Part shown: piece by piece, positions 24,253 through 32,944 of the stretch
Position numbering within the stretch: the stretch's first letter is position 1
Layout: every line of letters begins with the position of its first letter
NCBI GenBank assembly: GCA_963762735.1
Contig: CAVXMG010000010.1
Span: 1-64,000 of the forward strand
Reading direction: 5' to 3'
Origin: DASXKD01 sp963762735
GTDB lineage: Bacteria > Actinomycetota > Actinomycetes > Streptosporangiales > Streptosporangiaceae
Length of the DNA stretch: 64,000 nucleotides
Notes under the pieces: generated by a model
What the model was told of the DNA's origin: nothing
Seen by the model: the letters and a program-made list of their open reading frames with translations, nothing else
Databases searched by the model: none
Translations under genes and position numbers: made by a program

Positions 24253-25572
24253 GTGTCGGTCCAGCGTTTTGTCCGGCGCGCGCCGCCGCACCCGGCGGCG
24301 GCCGCCGTCAGCAGCCGGGCCAGCCGGCTGCGGCAGCTTGCCTCCGCGTGGTCCGGGCAGGCCTTCACCTGGACCCGCTCGTCGTGGGTGGATATCGCCT
24401 GGGTCGCCTTCGTGGCGATCAACCTGGCGGCGATGCGGCTGCTGCCCGCGTGGCAGACCGTCCCGTTCCTCGCGATCTGGGTGAGCCTGACGGTTATTTA
24501 CGGCTTCCGGCTGTGGCGCATCCAGCCGACGATCCTGACCCTGGCCGCGGTCACCATTGCCACCGGCGGCATCATCGGCGTGCAGGTGCTCAAGGGCCAG
24601 CAGGACGCCGACTACCTGGCCGAGGTCCCGCTGATCGCGCTGATGTTCCTGGTCATGGTCTGGCATGGCCGCAGGCGGCTGGCGGCCACGGAGGAACGCC
24701 TGGCTGCCATGGATGAGGTGCAGCGGGTCTCTCAGGAGAACCTGCGCCTGCTCAAGCAGCAGCGCCGGTTCCTCCAGGACGCCTCGCACGAGCTCGGTAC
24801 CCCGATCACGGTGGCGCTGGGCCATGCCGAGCTGATCGAGCGCGCGGTTACCAACCCGGTCGTGGCCGAGGATGCCAGGGTGGTGACCGACGAGCTGATG
24901 CGGCTGCGCCGGCTGTCCACCCGGATGCTGCTGCTCGCCTCGGCCGAAGGCCCCGACTTCCTGCACCTCACGCCGGTCCCGGTCGAGTCCGTGGTGGTGG
25001 ACGCGCTGGACCGGTGGGGACACACGCCACGGCACTGGCGGCTGGGCCCGGTGGCCGAGACCACCGTCCTCGGCGACCGTGACCGGCTCGCGGTCGCGCT
25101 CGACGCCCTGCTGGAGAACGCCGTGGCGCACACCTCGCCCGGCGACCGCATCGAGGTCAGCGCACGGGTCGAAGGCGAGGCCGTGGCGCTGGCGGTGACG
25201 GACTCCGGATGCGGCATCCAGGACGCGGACCTGCAGCGGATCTTCAAGCGGTTCGCCAGAGCCGAGCCGCACCGCAGCCGGCCGAGCGGCGGGCTCGGGC
25301 TCGGCCTGGCGATCGTGCAGGCAATCGCGGAGGCCCACGGCGGCTCGGTCCGGGTGCAGAGCACGTTCGGCCACGGCTCGAAGTTCGAGGTGCTGCTGCC
25401 GCTCGCCCCGGCCGGCCCGGAATCAGCACCCAGGGACGGGCCACCCCGGCGGCCCGGTTCAGCCCGGCGACCCGATAAAGCGGCCGTCAACCACCGCCAT
25501 GGCGATGAGGTCGCTGCCCCTGTTGGTGTGCGCGTCGCCGCATTTGAACAAGCTGTTAACCCTGCTTTGTAG
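24253..25572 (+). CDS. Orphan sensor histidine kinase
   Basis: GTG 24253 follows GGGAGGGG. The 439-residue protein has three or four transmembrane segments (WVDIAWVAFVAINLAAMRLL, VPFLAIWVSLTVIYGF, ILTLAAVTIATGGIIGVQVL, VPLIALMFLVMVWHG), a coiled linker and a HisKA domain with FLQDASHELGTPIT (phospho-acceptor His about residue 180). The HATPase follows: N-box LDALLENAVAHT, G1 TDSGCGIQ, G2 GGLGLGLAIV. It should autophosphorylate from ATP at the membrane and pass the phosphate to a response regulator, but none is encoded in this window. The last 50 residues are low-complexity; its stop overlaps the convergent DUF4389 gene by 17 bp. Confidence 0.85.
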   Translation: MSVQRFVRRAPPHPAAAAVSSRASRLRQLASAWSGQAFTWTRSSWVDIAWVAFVAINLAAMRLLPAWQTVPFLAIWVSLTVIYGFRLWRIQPTILTLAAVTIATGGIIGVQVLKGQQDADYLAEVPLIALMFLVMVWHGRRRLAATEERLAAMDEVQRVSQENLRLLKQQRRFLQDASHELGTPITVALGHAELIERAVTNPVVAEDARVVTDELMRLRRLSTRMLLLASAEGPDFLHLTPVPVESVVVDALDRWGHTPRHWRLGPVAETTVLGDRDRLAVALDALLENAVAHTSPGDRIEVSARVEGEAVALAVTDSGCGIQDADLQRIFKRFARAEPHRSRPSGGLGLGLAIVQAIAEAHGGSVRVQSTFGHGSKFEVLLPLAPAGPESAPRDGPPRRPGSARRPDKAAVNHRHGDEVAAPVGVRVAAFEQAVNPAL

Positions 25573-27457
25573 GGCCCGATGAGCCGCTCGGGCCGATGAG
25601 CTCAGAAGCCCTGACATAGCACGCGGCGCCCTGCTTGTATTCATGGCAGGCACGCGCGGCCAGCCGGTGCACGTGGCGCAGTTGAGCGGTGGGCGGCCCG
25701 AGCGCGGAAAGCCCGGCGGAGCAGCGGCTCAGTTGCCGAGCCGTCGTAGTCAATGACACGTTGGTCACTACCCCGGAATTCGAAACCATGGCGTTATCCA
25801 TGCGACCGCGCAGGGATGTCAGCCCCGTCAGCCACTGTCCGGTGCTGGCCGGCCGGACCGGCGCCGCACTGGGGGACGGCGCCGGGGCGGTGCTCGCCGG
25901 CGGCGCACCGGCCGCGGCGACCGCGCCGCTCGGAGCCGGGCCGGGGGCGGGGCGGGGCATTCGCGGCCGCGAAGACCAGCACAAACAGTGCCACGGGGGT
26001 GACGGCCCCGATGCCCAGGGTGAGGCCCACGAGCCGCTTGGCCGGCCGGGACAGGACCAGCCGTCCCGGCATCCCGGGAGCGGGCGCCGCCGCTGCCGGT
26101 GCCACATAGTCGGCCGGCAGCAGGATCTGGTGATCCTCCGGCAACGGGACCGGCTGTGCCGGCTCCTGCCCGGCCGGGGCAGGCCAGAACCCGCTGGGAG
26201 CGGGTTCGGGCCGGTCACCGAACAGGCCGGCCGGGTACACGTCGGTGAGCAGGTACCAGTAGCCCTTCATGCGCGCCCAGTAGCGCACGCTCGCCGCGAT
26301 CGCCCAGTAGAGCGGCTGCGGCATCCTCCCCCGGATGAGAACGATCAGCCAGGTGGGAATCATCAGGATCGGCCCGAGGCCGTAAGCGAGGACCGTCGCA
26401 ACGCACCAGGCCGGAATGATCAGGACCAGGCGGAACAAGACGGCAGCGCGATTCAGCCGCCCCGGGCTGATCGCGACGGAGACCGGGTAGTCATCGTGCT
26501 GAGACCCGATCGCCGGGTATCTGTCGGTGAGCAGCAGCAGGTACGCATACGTCTTGACCTCCCACCGCTGGTACCCGGCCAGGAACCCGGTCGCGTAATC
26601 CGGCAGGCGGCCGGTGAACAAGGCGCCGAACCATCCGGTCACCAGTATCAGCCAGGCCACATACCGGGCGAAAGTAAAGGCAGATGAGCATCGGAATGGC
26701 CAGGATGGCGCGGATCAGCACCGTGCCCCGGTTCTGCCGCGCGGGACCGGCGAACTCCACCAGGACCGGGCCCGATACCGCGGGAGCATCGCCCGGCGAC
26801 GGCCACGGGAGCGCCTCCGCCTCGCCGGGGGGCTGCCCCAGGCCGCGCCGGGCCCGGCGGCGCCGTACCGCGGTCAGCACGAACACCAGCACGGCGCCGC
26901 CCAGGGCGACCAGGCCGGCCACGATCAGGACCAGCGGCAGCACCGTGGCCCGCAGGATGCTCCGTCCCACGGCCAGGTCGGTCACCGCGGCGGGATGCGC
27001 ATCGCTGGTCTCGATGAGATAGGTGCCCGGATGCGTGATCGTGACGGACATGCCCGTCAGGCCCTGGTGCCCGGAGACGGCGTAGCTCTCCGGGAGACCG
27101 TGCCAGTCGCTGACCGGGACCGGCCGGGGACCATCCACCGGGCCCATGGCCACGCGCATCGACCAGCGGGCGAACGGGCCGCTCTGGCTGCCGACGGTCC
27201 AGCCGCAGCACGTGCCCCGCGTCTCGACATAAAGAACGTAGTCACCCGGCTGGGTGAAGGTGACCTCACCCCGGCCGGGGACCGGGACACGCTGGAAGTC
27301 CTGGATCTGCCGGTCCCAGGAGAACATCCCGATGACGGCGATCGACAGGCACACCGCCGCGGCCGCCAGCAGGCAGCCCGCCAGCAGGTACCAGCGCCGC
27401 GACGGGCGGATCGGATCCGTTTCCCGCGCCGATTTGCTGTTCGATCGTATTGATCAT
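25556..27457 (-). pseudogene. DUF4389 membrane protein, about three frameshifts
   Basis: From ATG 27457 (MINTIEQQIG) the frame shifts near 27420 into WYLLAGCLLAAAAVCLSIAV (helix 1), an extracellular beta-rich region (GEVTFTQPGDYVLYVETRGT, TGMSVTITHPGTYLIE) and helix 2 (VLPLVLIVAGLVALGGAVLV). It shifts near 26670 into the DUF4389 core (WLILVTGWFGALFTGRLPDY, FLAGYQRWEVKTYAYLLLLT, DRYP) and near 25945 into a Pro/Ala-rich linker and a C-terminal secreted-like domain (NVSLTTTARQLSRCSAGLSA). The intact protein would have about 630 residues. DUF4389 function is unknown. Confidence 0.6.
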
Positions 27458-29336
27458 CACGCACCCCCGTGCGCCTCGTGGCGGTACACCCCCGTGAACC
27501 GCCATGGCGCCCTGCCGGGAAGCGCCCAAAACCTGCCCCGCACATTAGACGCCTGAGCAGGCCATTCAGTTGACGGATTCGGCCGATGGCGCGGTGGAAC
27601 CCCGCCGACCGCCCCGGCACGGGCGGTATCAGAACCCGCCGGAGGAACGCGTTGGCGATCGGCGCCGACGCGTCGGCGCCGACGCCGCCGCCCTCGACCA
27701 GCACCGCGAAGGCCAGGTTTCCCCGGTACCCGATGAACCAGGCGTGGGACGGCGGGTTGCGGCCGGACCCGTACTCGGCCGTGCCGGTCTTCCCGTAGAC
27801 CCCGGGCGGCAAGCCCACCCCGGCCGCGGTGCCGCTGGTGACCACCGCGCGCATCATCGGCCGCAGCGCGTTCAGCAGGGCGGAGCTGAGCTTGTGCGGC
27901 TGGGCTGACTGCTGCGGGGCCGGGCTGATCACCAGTTGCGGCGGCCGCCAGGTGCCGTCCTGGATGGCCGCCGCCTCGGCCGCCTGGCTGAGCGGGTTGA
28001 CCAGATCGGTCCCCTGGCCGAAGGCGTCGGCGGCCATGTCCACCGGCTGGTGCGGGGTGCTGAACTTGCCGAGCACGGCGGGGATGCCCAGGGCCGGTTT
28101 CTGGTTGAACCCGAATTCCTCGGCCATCGAGTGCAGCCCCGAACCGGTCAGGTGCTGCGAGGCGAGCATGGCGAAGGTGGTGTTGCACGACACCGCGAAG
28201 GCGTTCAGCAGGCTCGTCGTGCCCAGGTGCTCGTTGTCGAAGTTGTGGAACGTGCGGCCGCCGATGTTCACCGTGGGCGGGCACTGCACGGTGGTGGCGG
28301 GCCGCAGCCCCTTCTTGGTCAGGGCCGACGCGGTGACGATCTTGAAGGTCGAACCGGGCGGGAAGATGCCCTGCAGCGCGCGGTCGAACCCGCCGGGGCG
28401 CTCGACGACGGCCAGGACCCGGCCGGTGGAGGGCTGGAGCACCACCATGTCGACCCACTTGGAGGTCGCCGCGGACGAGACCGCGTGCGAGGCGGCGAGC
28501 TGGTAGCGCAGGTCGAGGCTGGTCTGGACGTTATGGCCTGGGGTGGCGGGGAACCGCATGGCCGTCGCGTCCACCTTCTTTCCCGGGCCCTCGATCCGGA
28601 TGATCAGCGCGGGCCGGCCCGCCAGCAGGGACTGGTAGGCCTGCTCGATCCCGCCCTGGCCGATCAGGTCGCCCTTCTGGTACGGCGCGCCCAGCGCCTT
28701 GGCCTGTGCCGCCGTGGCCGCGACCACGTTGCCGGTGAGCAGCGAGATGGAACCGGACTCGGCGACCGCCGTAGCCGAGCTGAGCACCGTGCCGTCGGAG
28801 GCGAGCACCTGCCCGCGGGCCGGCCACACCGCGCTGAGCACGAACCGTTCGCCGGCCCGCAGGGCCGGGTAGATGGCGGCCGGGCTCCAGCTCACCCACC
28901 AGTGCCGGTTCTGCTTGACCAGGGCCAGCTGCCCCCGGTAGGTCCAGACATGGCCGCTGGCCAGGTCGGCGGTCGCGGTGAACCCCGCCGTCGCGGACCC
29001 GCCGTTCTGCGTCACCCGGCCCAGCACCAGGTGCAGGCGGCGCACGCCGAGTTGCGTGGCTGCCAGCCGCAGCGGCCCGGCCAGCCCGCCCGCCGGCTTG
29101 CCGATGCTGACCTGGTTCATGGCCGGGTAGTCGCCCTTTTGCCAGGCGGTCAGGTAGCTGGCCGCGGTCTGCTGCGGGCTGCCCACGGTGCGCAGCAGCA
29201 GGTAACCTGCCCCGCCCGCGGCCAGCGCGAGCACCAGCACGGACACCAGCACGATGATGACGACGCGCCGCCTCCCCCGGTGCGGCTTCTCCCACTGCGC
29301 GCCGCTATCGCGGAACGGCACGATGGGATCGCTCAT
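27057..29336 (-). CDS. Penicillin-binding protein: MecA_N-type domain plus transpeptidase
   Basis: ATG 29336 opens a protein with a cytoplasmic start, one helix (VVIIVLVSVLVLALAAGGAG), an NTF2-like MecA_N domain (TAASYLTAWQKGDYPAMNQV), a PBP dimerisation-like region and a class B transpeptidase. Catalytic motifs are PGSTFKIV (Ser-x-x-Lys), VSCNTTF (Ser-x-Asn) and YGKTGTAEYG (Lys-Thr-Gly). It cross-links peptidoglycan outside the membrane; MecA_N proteins include low-affinity beta-lactam-insensitive PBPs. The domain ends near residue 570. Beyond it the frame runs 170 codons antisense-like through the next gene, and one base less near 27590 would give the natural ending GSTAPSAESVN with stop at 27566. 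The native 3' end is therefore probably 27566. Confidence 0.8.
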   Translation of the reverse strand: MSDPIVPFRDSGAQWEKPHRGRRRVVIIVLVSVLVLALAAGGAGYLLLRTVGSPQQTAASYLTAWQKGDYPAMNQVSIGKPAGGLAGPLRLAATQLGVRRLHLVLGRVTQNGGSATAGFTATADLASGHVWTYRGQLALVKQNRHWWVSWSPAAIYPALRAGERFVLSAVWPARGQVLASDGTVLSSATAVAESGSISLLTGNVVAATAAQAKALGAPYQKGDLIGQGGIEQAYQSLLAGRPALIIRIEGPGKKVDATAMRFPATPGHNVQTSLDLRYQLAASHAVSSAATSKWVDMVVLQPSTGRVLAVVERPGGFDRALQGIFPPGSTFKIVTASALTKKGLRPATTVQCPPTVNIGGRTFHNFDNEHLGTTSLLNAFAVSCNTTFAMLASQHLTGSGLHSMAEEFGFNQKPALGIPAVLGKFSTPHQPVDMAADAFGQGTDLVNPLSQAAEAAAIQDGTWRPPQLVISPAPQQSAQPHKLSSALLNALRPMMRAVVTSGTAAGVGLPPGVYGKTGTAEYGSGRNPPSHAWFIGYRGNLAFAVLVEGGGVGADASAPIANAFLRRVLIPPVPGRSAGFHRAIGRIRQLNGLLRRLMCGAGFGRFPAGRHGGSRGCTATRRTGVRDDQYDRTANRRGKRIRSARRGAGTCWRAACWRPRRCACRSPSSGCSPGTGRSRTSSVSRSPAGVRSPSPSRVTTFFMSRRGARAAAGPSAARAARSPAGRCAWPWARWMVPGRSRSATGTVSRRATPSPGTRA

Positions 29337-29510
29337 AGAGCAGCCTTTCGAGCATGAGCCGCCTGCGCCCCCGACCGGGCCTTCACGATAGCGGCGTTTG
29401 CCGGTGACCGGCCGCGCGCTCGGCCAAACTACCTGGCTGCGCCGCACCTAGCCGCCCCGCACGGCCGCCCGCGCTCGCGCTCGCGCCTGGCCGGCCCAGC
29501 CGGCGGCGGC

Positions 29511-29990
29511 TCAGCCCGCTTCCAGCTCGCCCTTCAGCCGCGCCAGGGTGGTTCGCATGCCCTCGCGGTTCGCCTCGGCCCGGTTGTTGGCGACCTTGCC
29601 GGTGAACACCCGGCCGAGCACATGCGCGCCACGGCCGCGCTGGTCCCGCCAGCTCTCGGTGACTTCGGTGCCGCCGCCGGCCGCCGCCAGCCGGTAGCTC
29701 CACCGCGACACCGGCATGCCGAACGTGGTGACGTCGAACGCGAACTCCTCGCCGGGCCGGGCGGTCACCACCTGGCAGGTGGTGAACCACACCCACGGCC
29801 CGCGCCGGTTCAGGCCCACGAACCTGGCGGGCAGGCCGTCCTTGCGCGACCAGACCAGCACGGCGAAGCACTCGGGGCTCCACCGCGCCATCCGCCGCAC
29901 GTCGGAAACGGCCTGATAGGCCTCGGCGGGCGGAACGCCGACCGTGATGCTCTCTGCCACGTCGGCCAGCTGCGAATCAGCCATGCTCAT
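29511..29990 (-). CDS. SRPBCC/START-fold protein (polyketide cyclase-like)
   Basis: A 159-residue protein from ATG 29990: ADSQLADVAESITVGVPPAE, AYQAVSDVRRMARWSPECFA, FVGLNRRGPWVWFTTCQVVT, FAFDVTTFGMPVSRWSYRLA, GTEVTESWRDQRGRG. It matches the helix-grip SRPBCC fold: strand V-x-V-P-P-x-x-A-Y, D-V-x-R-M-x-x-W-S-P-E, and W-x-Y-x-L....T-E-V-T-E-S-W. These proteins bind hydrophobic ligands or act as cyclases. It follows the cytochrome P450 gene by 19 bp on the same strand, so the two probably act on one metabolite. Confidence 0.8.
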   Translation of the reverse strand: MSMADSQLADVAESITVGVPPAEAYQAVSDVRRMARWSPECFAVLVWSRKDGLPARFVGLNRRGPWVWFTTCQVVTARPGEEFAFDVTTFGMPVSRWSYRLAAAGGGTEVTESWRDQRGRGAHVLGRVFTGKVANNRAEANREGMRTTLARLKGELEAG

Positions 29991-30009
29991 GCCACCCTTG
30001 GGGACGGTG

Positions 30010-31233
30010 TCAGCCCGCTGACACCGGTAGGTGCGCCGGCCCGCGGAGGTTGATCCGGCCATTCCACACCACGTCGCCGTCGAGCGCCAGGCCCGGGAAC
30101 CGGGCGGCGAGGCGTTCAAAGGCGATGCAGGCCTCCAGCCGGGCGAGCGATGCGCCCAGGCAGTGATGCGGCCCGGCGCCGAACGACACGTGCTGCCGCG
30201 CGTTCTCCCGGCGCAGGTTCAGCTCGGCCGCGTCCGGGCCCCAGAACCGCTCGTCCCTGTTGGCCGAGCCGAGGCTCGCCATGACGAACGCGCCCGCGGG
30301 GATGGTGACGCCGCCCACCGTGACCGGTTCCAGGGTGATCCGCCTGCTCGCCTGCACCGGGCTGTCGTAGCGCAGCAACTCCTCGACGGCGTTGCCCACC
30401 AGGGCCGGGTCATCACGCAGCAGCGCCAGCTGGCCGGGGTGGCGTAGCAGCGCCAGGGTGCCATTGGCGATGAGGTTGACCGTGGTCTCGTGCCCGGCGA
30501 TGTACAGCAGCAGCGTCTGCGCGACCAGCTCCTCGTCATCGAGCACGTCACCGTCGTCCTCGGCGTGAATGAGCGCGGTGAGCAGGTCGTCGGCCGGGTT
30601 GGCCCGCTTCCACGCGATCATCTCCGCCGTGATCCGCCTCAGCTCGTCGTCGGCGGCCATGATCGCCGCAGCCAGCTCCGGGTCGGCGACTGGTTCCAGG
30701 GAGCGGACCAAGGTGCCAGACAGCTGCCGGATCCGCTCGTGGTCGGCGGGCGGCGTGCCGAGCATCTCGGCGATCACCCGGAACGGCAGCGGGAACGCGA
30801 GCGCGTCGATCAGGTCCACCTGTGCCCGCTCGGCCATCGCGTCGAGCATGCCGTCCACCAGTTCGGTAATCCGCGGCCGCAGCGCCTGGATGGCCCGCGG
30901 GGTGAACGCCTTGGACACCAGCCTGCGCAGCCTGGTGTGGTCCGGGGGGTCCCGGTCCAGCATGGACAGCGCGGCCCGCGGTGACTCGGCCCCGCCGAAC
31001 AACTCCGCACGCATCTGCCGCAGCATGCTGTCCTGCGCCAGGTTGTCGTCCTCGACGGACAGGCTGGCCCGGAGCAGCCAGGACACCTCGTCATAGCCGG
31101 TGAGCAGCCAGAACCCGAACGGGTGCTCATACACAGGCGCCTGCGCGCGCATCACCGCGTACTGCGGGTAAGGGTCGTCGGTGAAGCCGGGCGCGAACGG
31201 GTCGAACAGGGGCGGGGGCAGGGTTTCGGTCAC
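30010..31233 (-). CDS. Cytochrome P450
   Basis: A 407-residue protein, standard for bacterial class I P450s. Visible motifs are DPPDHTRLRRLVSKAFTPRA, the I-helix LLYIAGHETTVNLI (oxygen activation), E-x-x-R in VEELLRYDSP, QASRRITLEPVTVGG, and the heme loop VSFGAGPHHCLGASLAR with the Cys ligand. It hydroxylates an unknown substrate using separate ferredoxin partners, which are not encoded nearby. It is co-directional with the SRPBCC gene and divergent from a TetR gene, whose protein likely controls both through the shared 170-bp intergenic region. Confidence 0.9.
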   Translation of the reverse strand: MTETLPPPLFDPFAPGFTDDPYPQYAVMRAQAPVYEHPFGFWLLTGYDEVSWLLRASLSVEDDNLAQDSMLRQMRAELFGGAESPRAALSMLDRDPPDHTRLRRLVSKAFTPRAIQALRPRITELVDGMLDAMAERAQVDLIDALAFPLPFRVIAEMLGTPPADHERIRQLSGTLVRSLEPVADPELAAAIMAADDELRRITAEMIAWKRANPADDLLTALIHAEDDGDVLDDEELVAQTLLLYIAGHETTVNLIANGTLALLRHPGQLALLRDDPALVGNAVEELLRYDSPVQASRRITLEPVTVGGVTIPAGAFVMASLGSANRDERFWGPDAAELNLRRENARQHVSFGAGPHHCLGASLARLEACIAFERLAARFPGLALDGDVVWNGRINLRGPAHLPVSAG

Positions 31234-31353
31234 GATGGGGCTCCTTGCCTGCGTTGAGAAGCGCCGCCCGGGTGTCGCTGATCTAGCGGGCCTGCCCCAG
31301 CGGCCCTCCAGGCCGGGCTCAGGCGGGAGCTTGAGCCGGGCCTACTGCTATTC

Positions 31354-31398
31354 AACATACTCTGTGACTCTCACATACTCCGTGTATGTCACTATACT
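31354..31398. promoter_or_regulatory. TetR operator repeats and leaderless -10 box
   Basis: ACATACTCTGTGA at 31355 is repeated as ACATACTCCGTGT at 31373. The second copy forms the inverted repeat ACATAC-TCCGT-GTATGT (31373-31389), a typical TetR half-site spacing. TATACT (31393-31398) ends 6 nt before ATG 31405, placing transcription start at the start codon. The TetR mRNA is thus probably leaderless and the operator covers its promoter. Confidence 0.6.
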
Positions 31399-31404
31399 CA
31401 GCGC

Positions 31405-32011
31405 ATGACCGAGGTCGTCAAGAGCCGCCGCGAGATGTACTCGGAGGCCACCAGGGCGGCGCTGCTCGACGAGGCGACCGCACTGTTCGCCGAACGCGGG
31501 TACGCCAGGACCTCGCTTGAGGACGTGGCATCCGCGAGCCAGGTGACCCGAGGCGCCGTCTACCACCACTTCGCCAGCAAGCAGGCCCTGTTCGAGGCCG
31601 TGCTGCAACTGCAGGAAGCCCGCGCGACCGAGGCGATCGCCGCGGCCGCGGCCGTGCCGGATCCGTGGGATGCGGCGATCCTCGCGCTGAACGCCTACCT
31701 GCAGCAGTGCTGCGACCCGGTGTACGGCAGCCTGGTCTGGCTGGAGGGCCCCGCCGCGCTTGGCTGGCGCCGCTGGCGCGAATGCGAGCGGAACTATGCG
31801 TACGGGCTGGTCGAAGCGCTTCATCCGGGACCTGGTCGACGGCGGTTACCTGGACGGCAAGGGCTTCGACACACTGGTCCAGTTCTCCTTCTGGATGCTC
31901 GGCGGCGCTGGTCTCGCCGTGGCGGAGGCACCGCCGCAGGACAAGCCGCGGGTGCGCGACGAATGGGGCCGTCTCATCGGCCAGACGATCGGTTCGCTCC
32001 GGATCCGGTGA
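31405..32011 (+). pseudogene. TetR-family regulator, one frameshift
   Basis: ATG 31405: MTEVVKSRREMYSEATRAAL, FAERGYARTSLEDVASASQV, TRGAVYHHFASKQALFEAVL form a textbook TetR HTH. The ligand-binding part begins (YLQQCCDPVYGSLVWLEGPA, GWRRWRECERNYAYGLVE) and near 31817 changes frame to FIRDLVDGGYLDGKGFDTLV, FSFWMLGGAGLAVAEA, ending LIGQTIGSLRIR at 32011. As read, the protein would carry an unrelated C-terminus from codon 138 to a stop at 32019. It is divergent from the P450 gene. Confidence 0.75.
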
Positions 32012-32094
32012 CTTCCTGACAGGCTGGGCGTCACGGCCGTTTTGCCCGTAGGTTTCCGGGTAGCGGTGGCGCGCAGGACTGTCGGAGGTGGCGC

Positions 32095-32793
32095 ATGATA
32101 AGGCGCAGGGCGACGTGGCTGCTGGGTGTGGTCGGGCTGGCCCTGCTGGGCGCGGCCGCCGCCCGGGTTATCTACACCAGCTCCGGTGCCGGGATCGTCA
32201 CCCTCCTGGTCATCGGCGCGGTGCTGCTCATCAGCCCGTTCGTGATCGCCCGGGTGGAACGGCTGTCGCTGAACTCGAGCGGGTTCGGGCTACAGCTCAC
32301 CCGCGAGCTTGCCGATGCAGGCGCGCCGAACACGGCCCGCATCCTCGAGCACGCCGACATCGGCAGGTTCGCCGAGGCCTATGCCGTCGTCCACGGCGAC
32401 CTGGAGGACCTGCGGTACGAGGCCGCCCGGTCACATCTGCAGGACCTGCTGATGCAGCGGTCCGCCACCCTGGCCCGCCAGGAGAAGTTCGACCCCGCCG
32501 AGGTACGGACAATCTTCACGAACGCCTCCCCGGCCGCGCGCGCCCTGGCCCTCGGGCTCATGAAGGGCGACCCGTCGCTGGCCGACGGCGCCACCATCCT
32601 GGCGGCGATTGCCGACCCGCGCTCGCCGAGCGAGCAGACCCAGGGGCTCGAGCTTGCCAAGCTCTGCTGGCCGCAGCTTTCGAAGTCCTACCGCAGCGCG
32701 ATCCAGTCGGTCATCGCCGACAACGCCGCCGGTGACTCCGACAGCAACCGCCGCCGCATGGCCGCCGAGGTCCGCGCCCTCCCCGTCACCTGA
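32095..32793 (+). CDS. Membrane protein with soluble helical C-terminal domain, unknown function
   Basis: ATG 32095 follows GGAGG at 6 nt. The 232-residue protein has two transmembrane helices (WLLGVVGLALLGAAAARVIY; GIVTLLVIGAVLLISPFVIA) and a cytoplasmic helical domain: RVERLSLNSSGFGLQLTREL, GRFAEAYAVVHGDLEDLRY, EKFDPAEVRTIFTNASPAAR, LADGATILAAIADPRSPSEQ. I recognise no family. The juxtamembrane phrase S-S-G-F-G-L-Q-L is typical of actinobacterial two-helix proteins with accessory roles. Monocistronic; followed by a large hairpin. Confidence 0.6.
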   Translation: MIRRRATWLLGVVGLALLGAAAARVIYTSSGAGIVTLLVIGAVLLISPFVIARVERLSLNSSGFGLQLTRELADAGAPNTARILEHADIGRFAEAYAVVHGDLEDLRYEAARSHLQDLLMQRSATLARQEKFDPAEVRTIFTNASPAARALALGLMKGDPSLADGATILAAIADPRSPSEQTQGLELAKLCWPQLSKSYRSAIQSVIADNAAGDSDSNRRRMAAEVRALPVT

Positions 32794-32831
32794 CCGCTCC
32801 CCCGCACGGCACCCGCCCTTCCCGCCGGCTT

Positions 32832-32884
32832 CATGATCGCGGGCACTTTTCGGCGAATAACGCCCAAAACTCCCCGTGATCATG
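32832..32884. repeat. 24-bp imperfect inverted repeat with GATCATG end
   Basis: The arms CATGATCGCGGGCAC... (32832-32855) and its complement at 32861-32884 pair at 20 of 24 positions around the loop AATAA. It lies between two co-directional genes and can act as a bidirectional terminator. Its outer CATGATC motif is shared with the inverted repeat at 56098-56153. Confidence 0.65.
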
Positions 32885-32944
32885 GTGGCCAGCTCGATCG
32901 GTCCGGCGTTAGAGTGCCCGCAGCGGCGGGCGGCGGGAGGTCGC

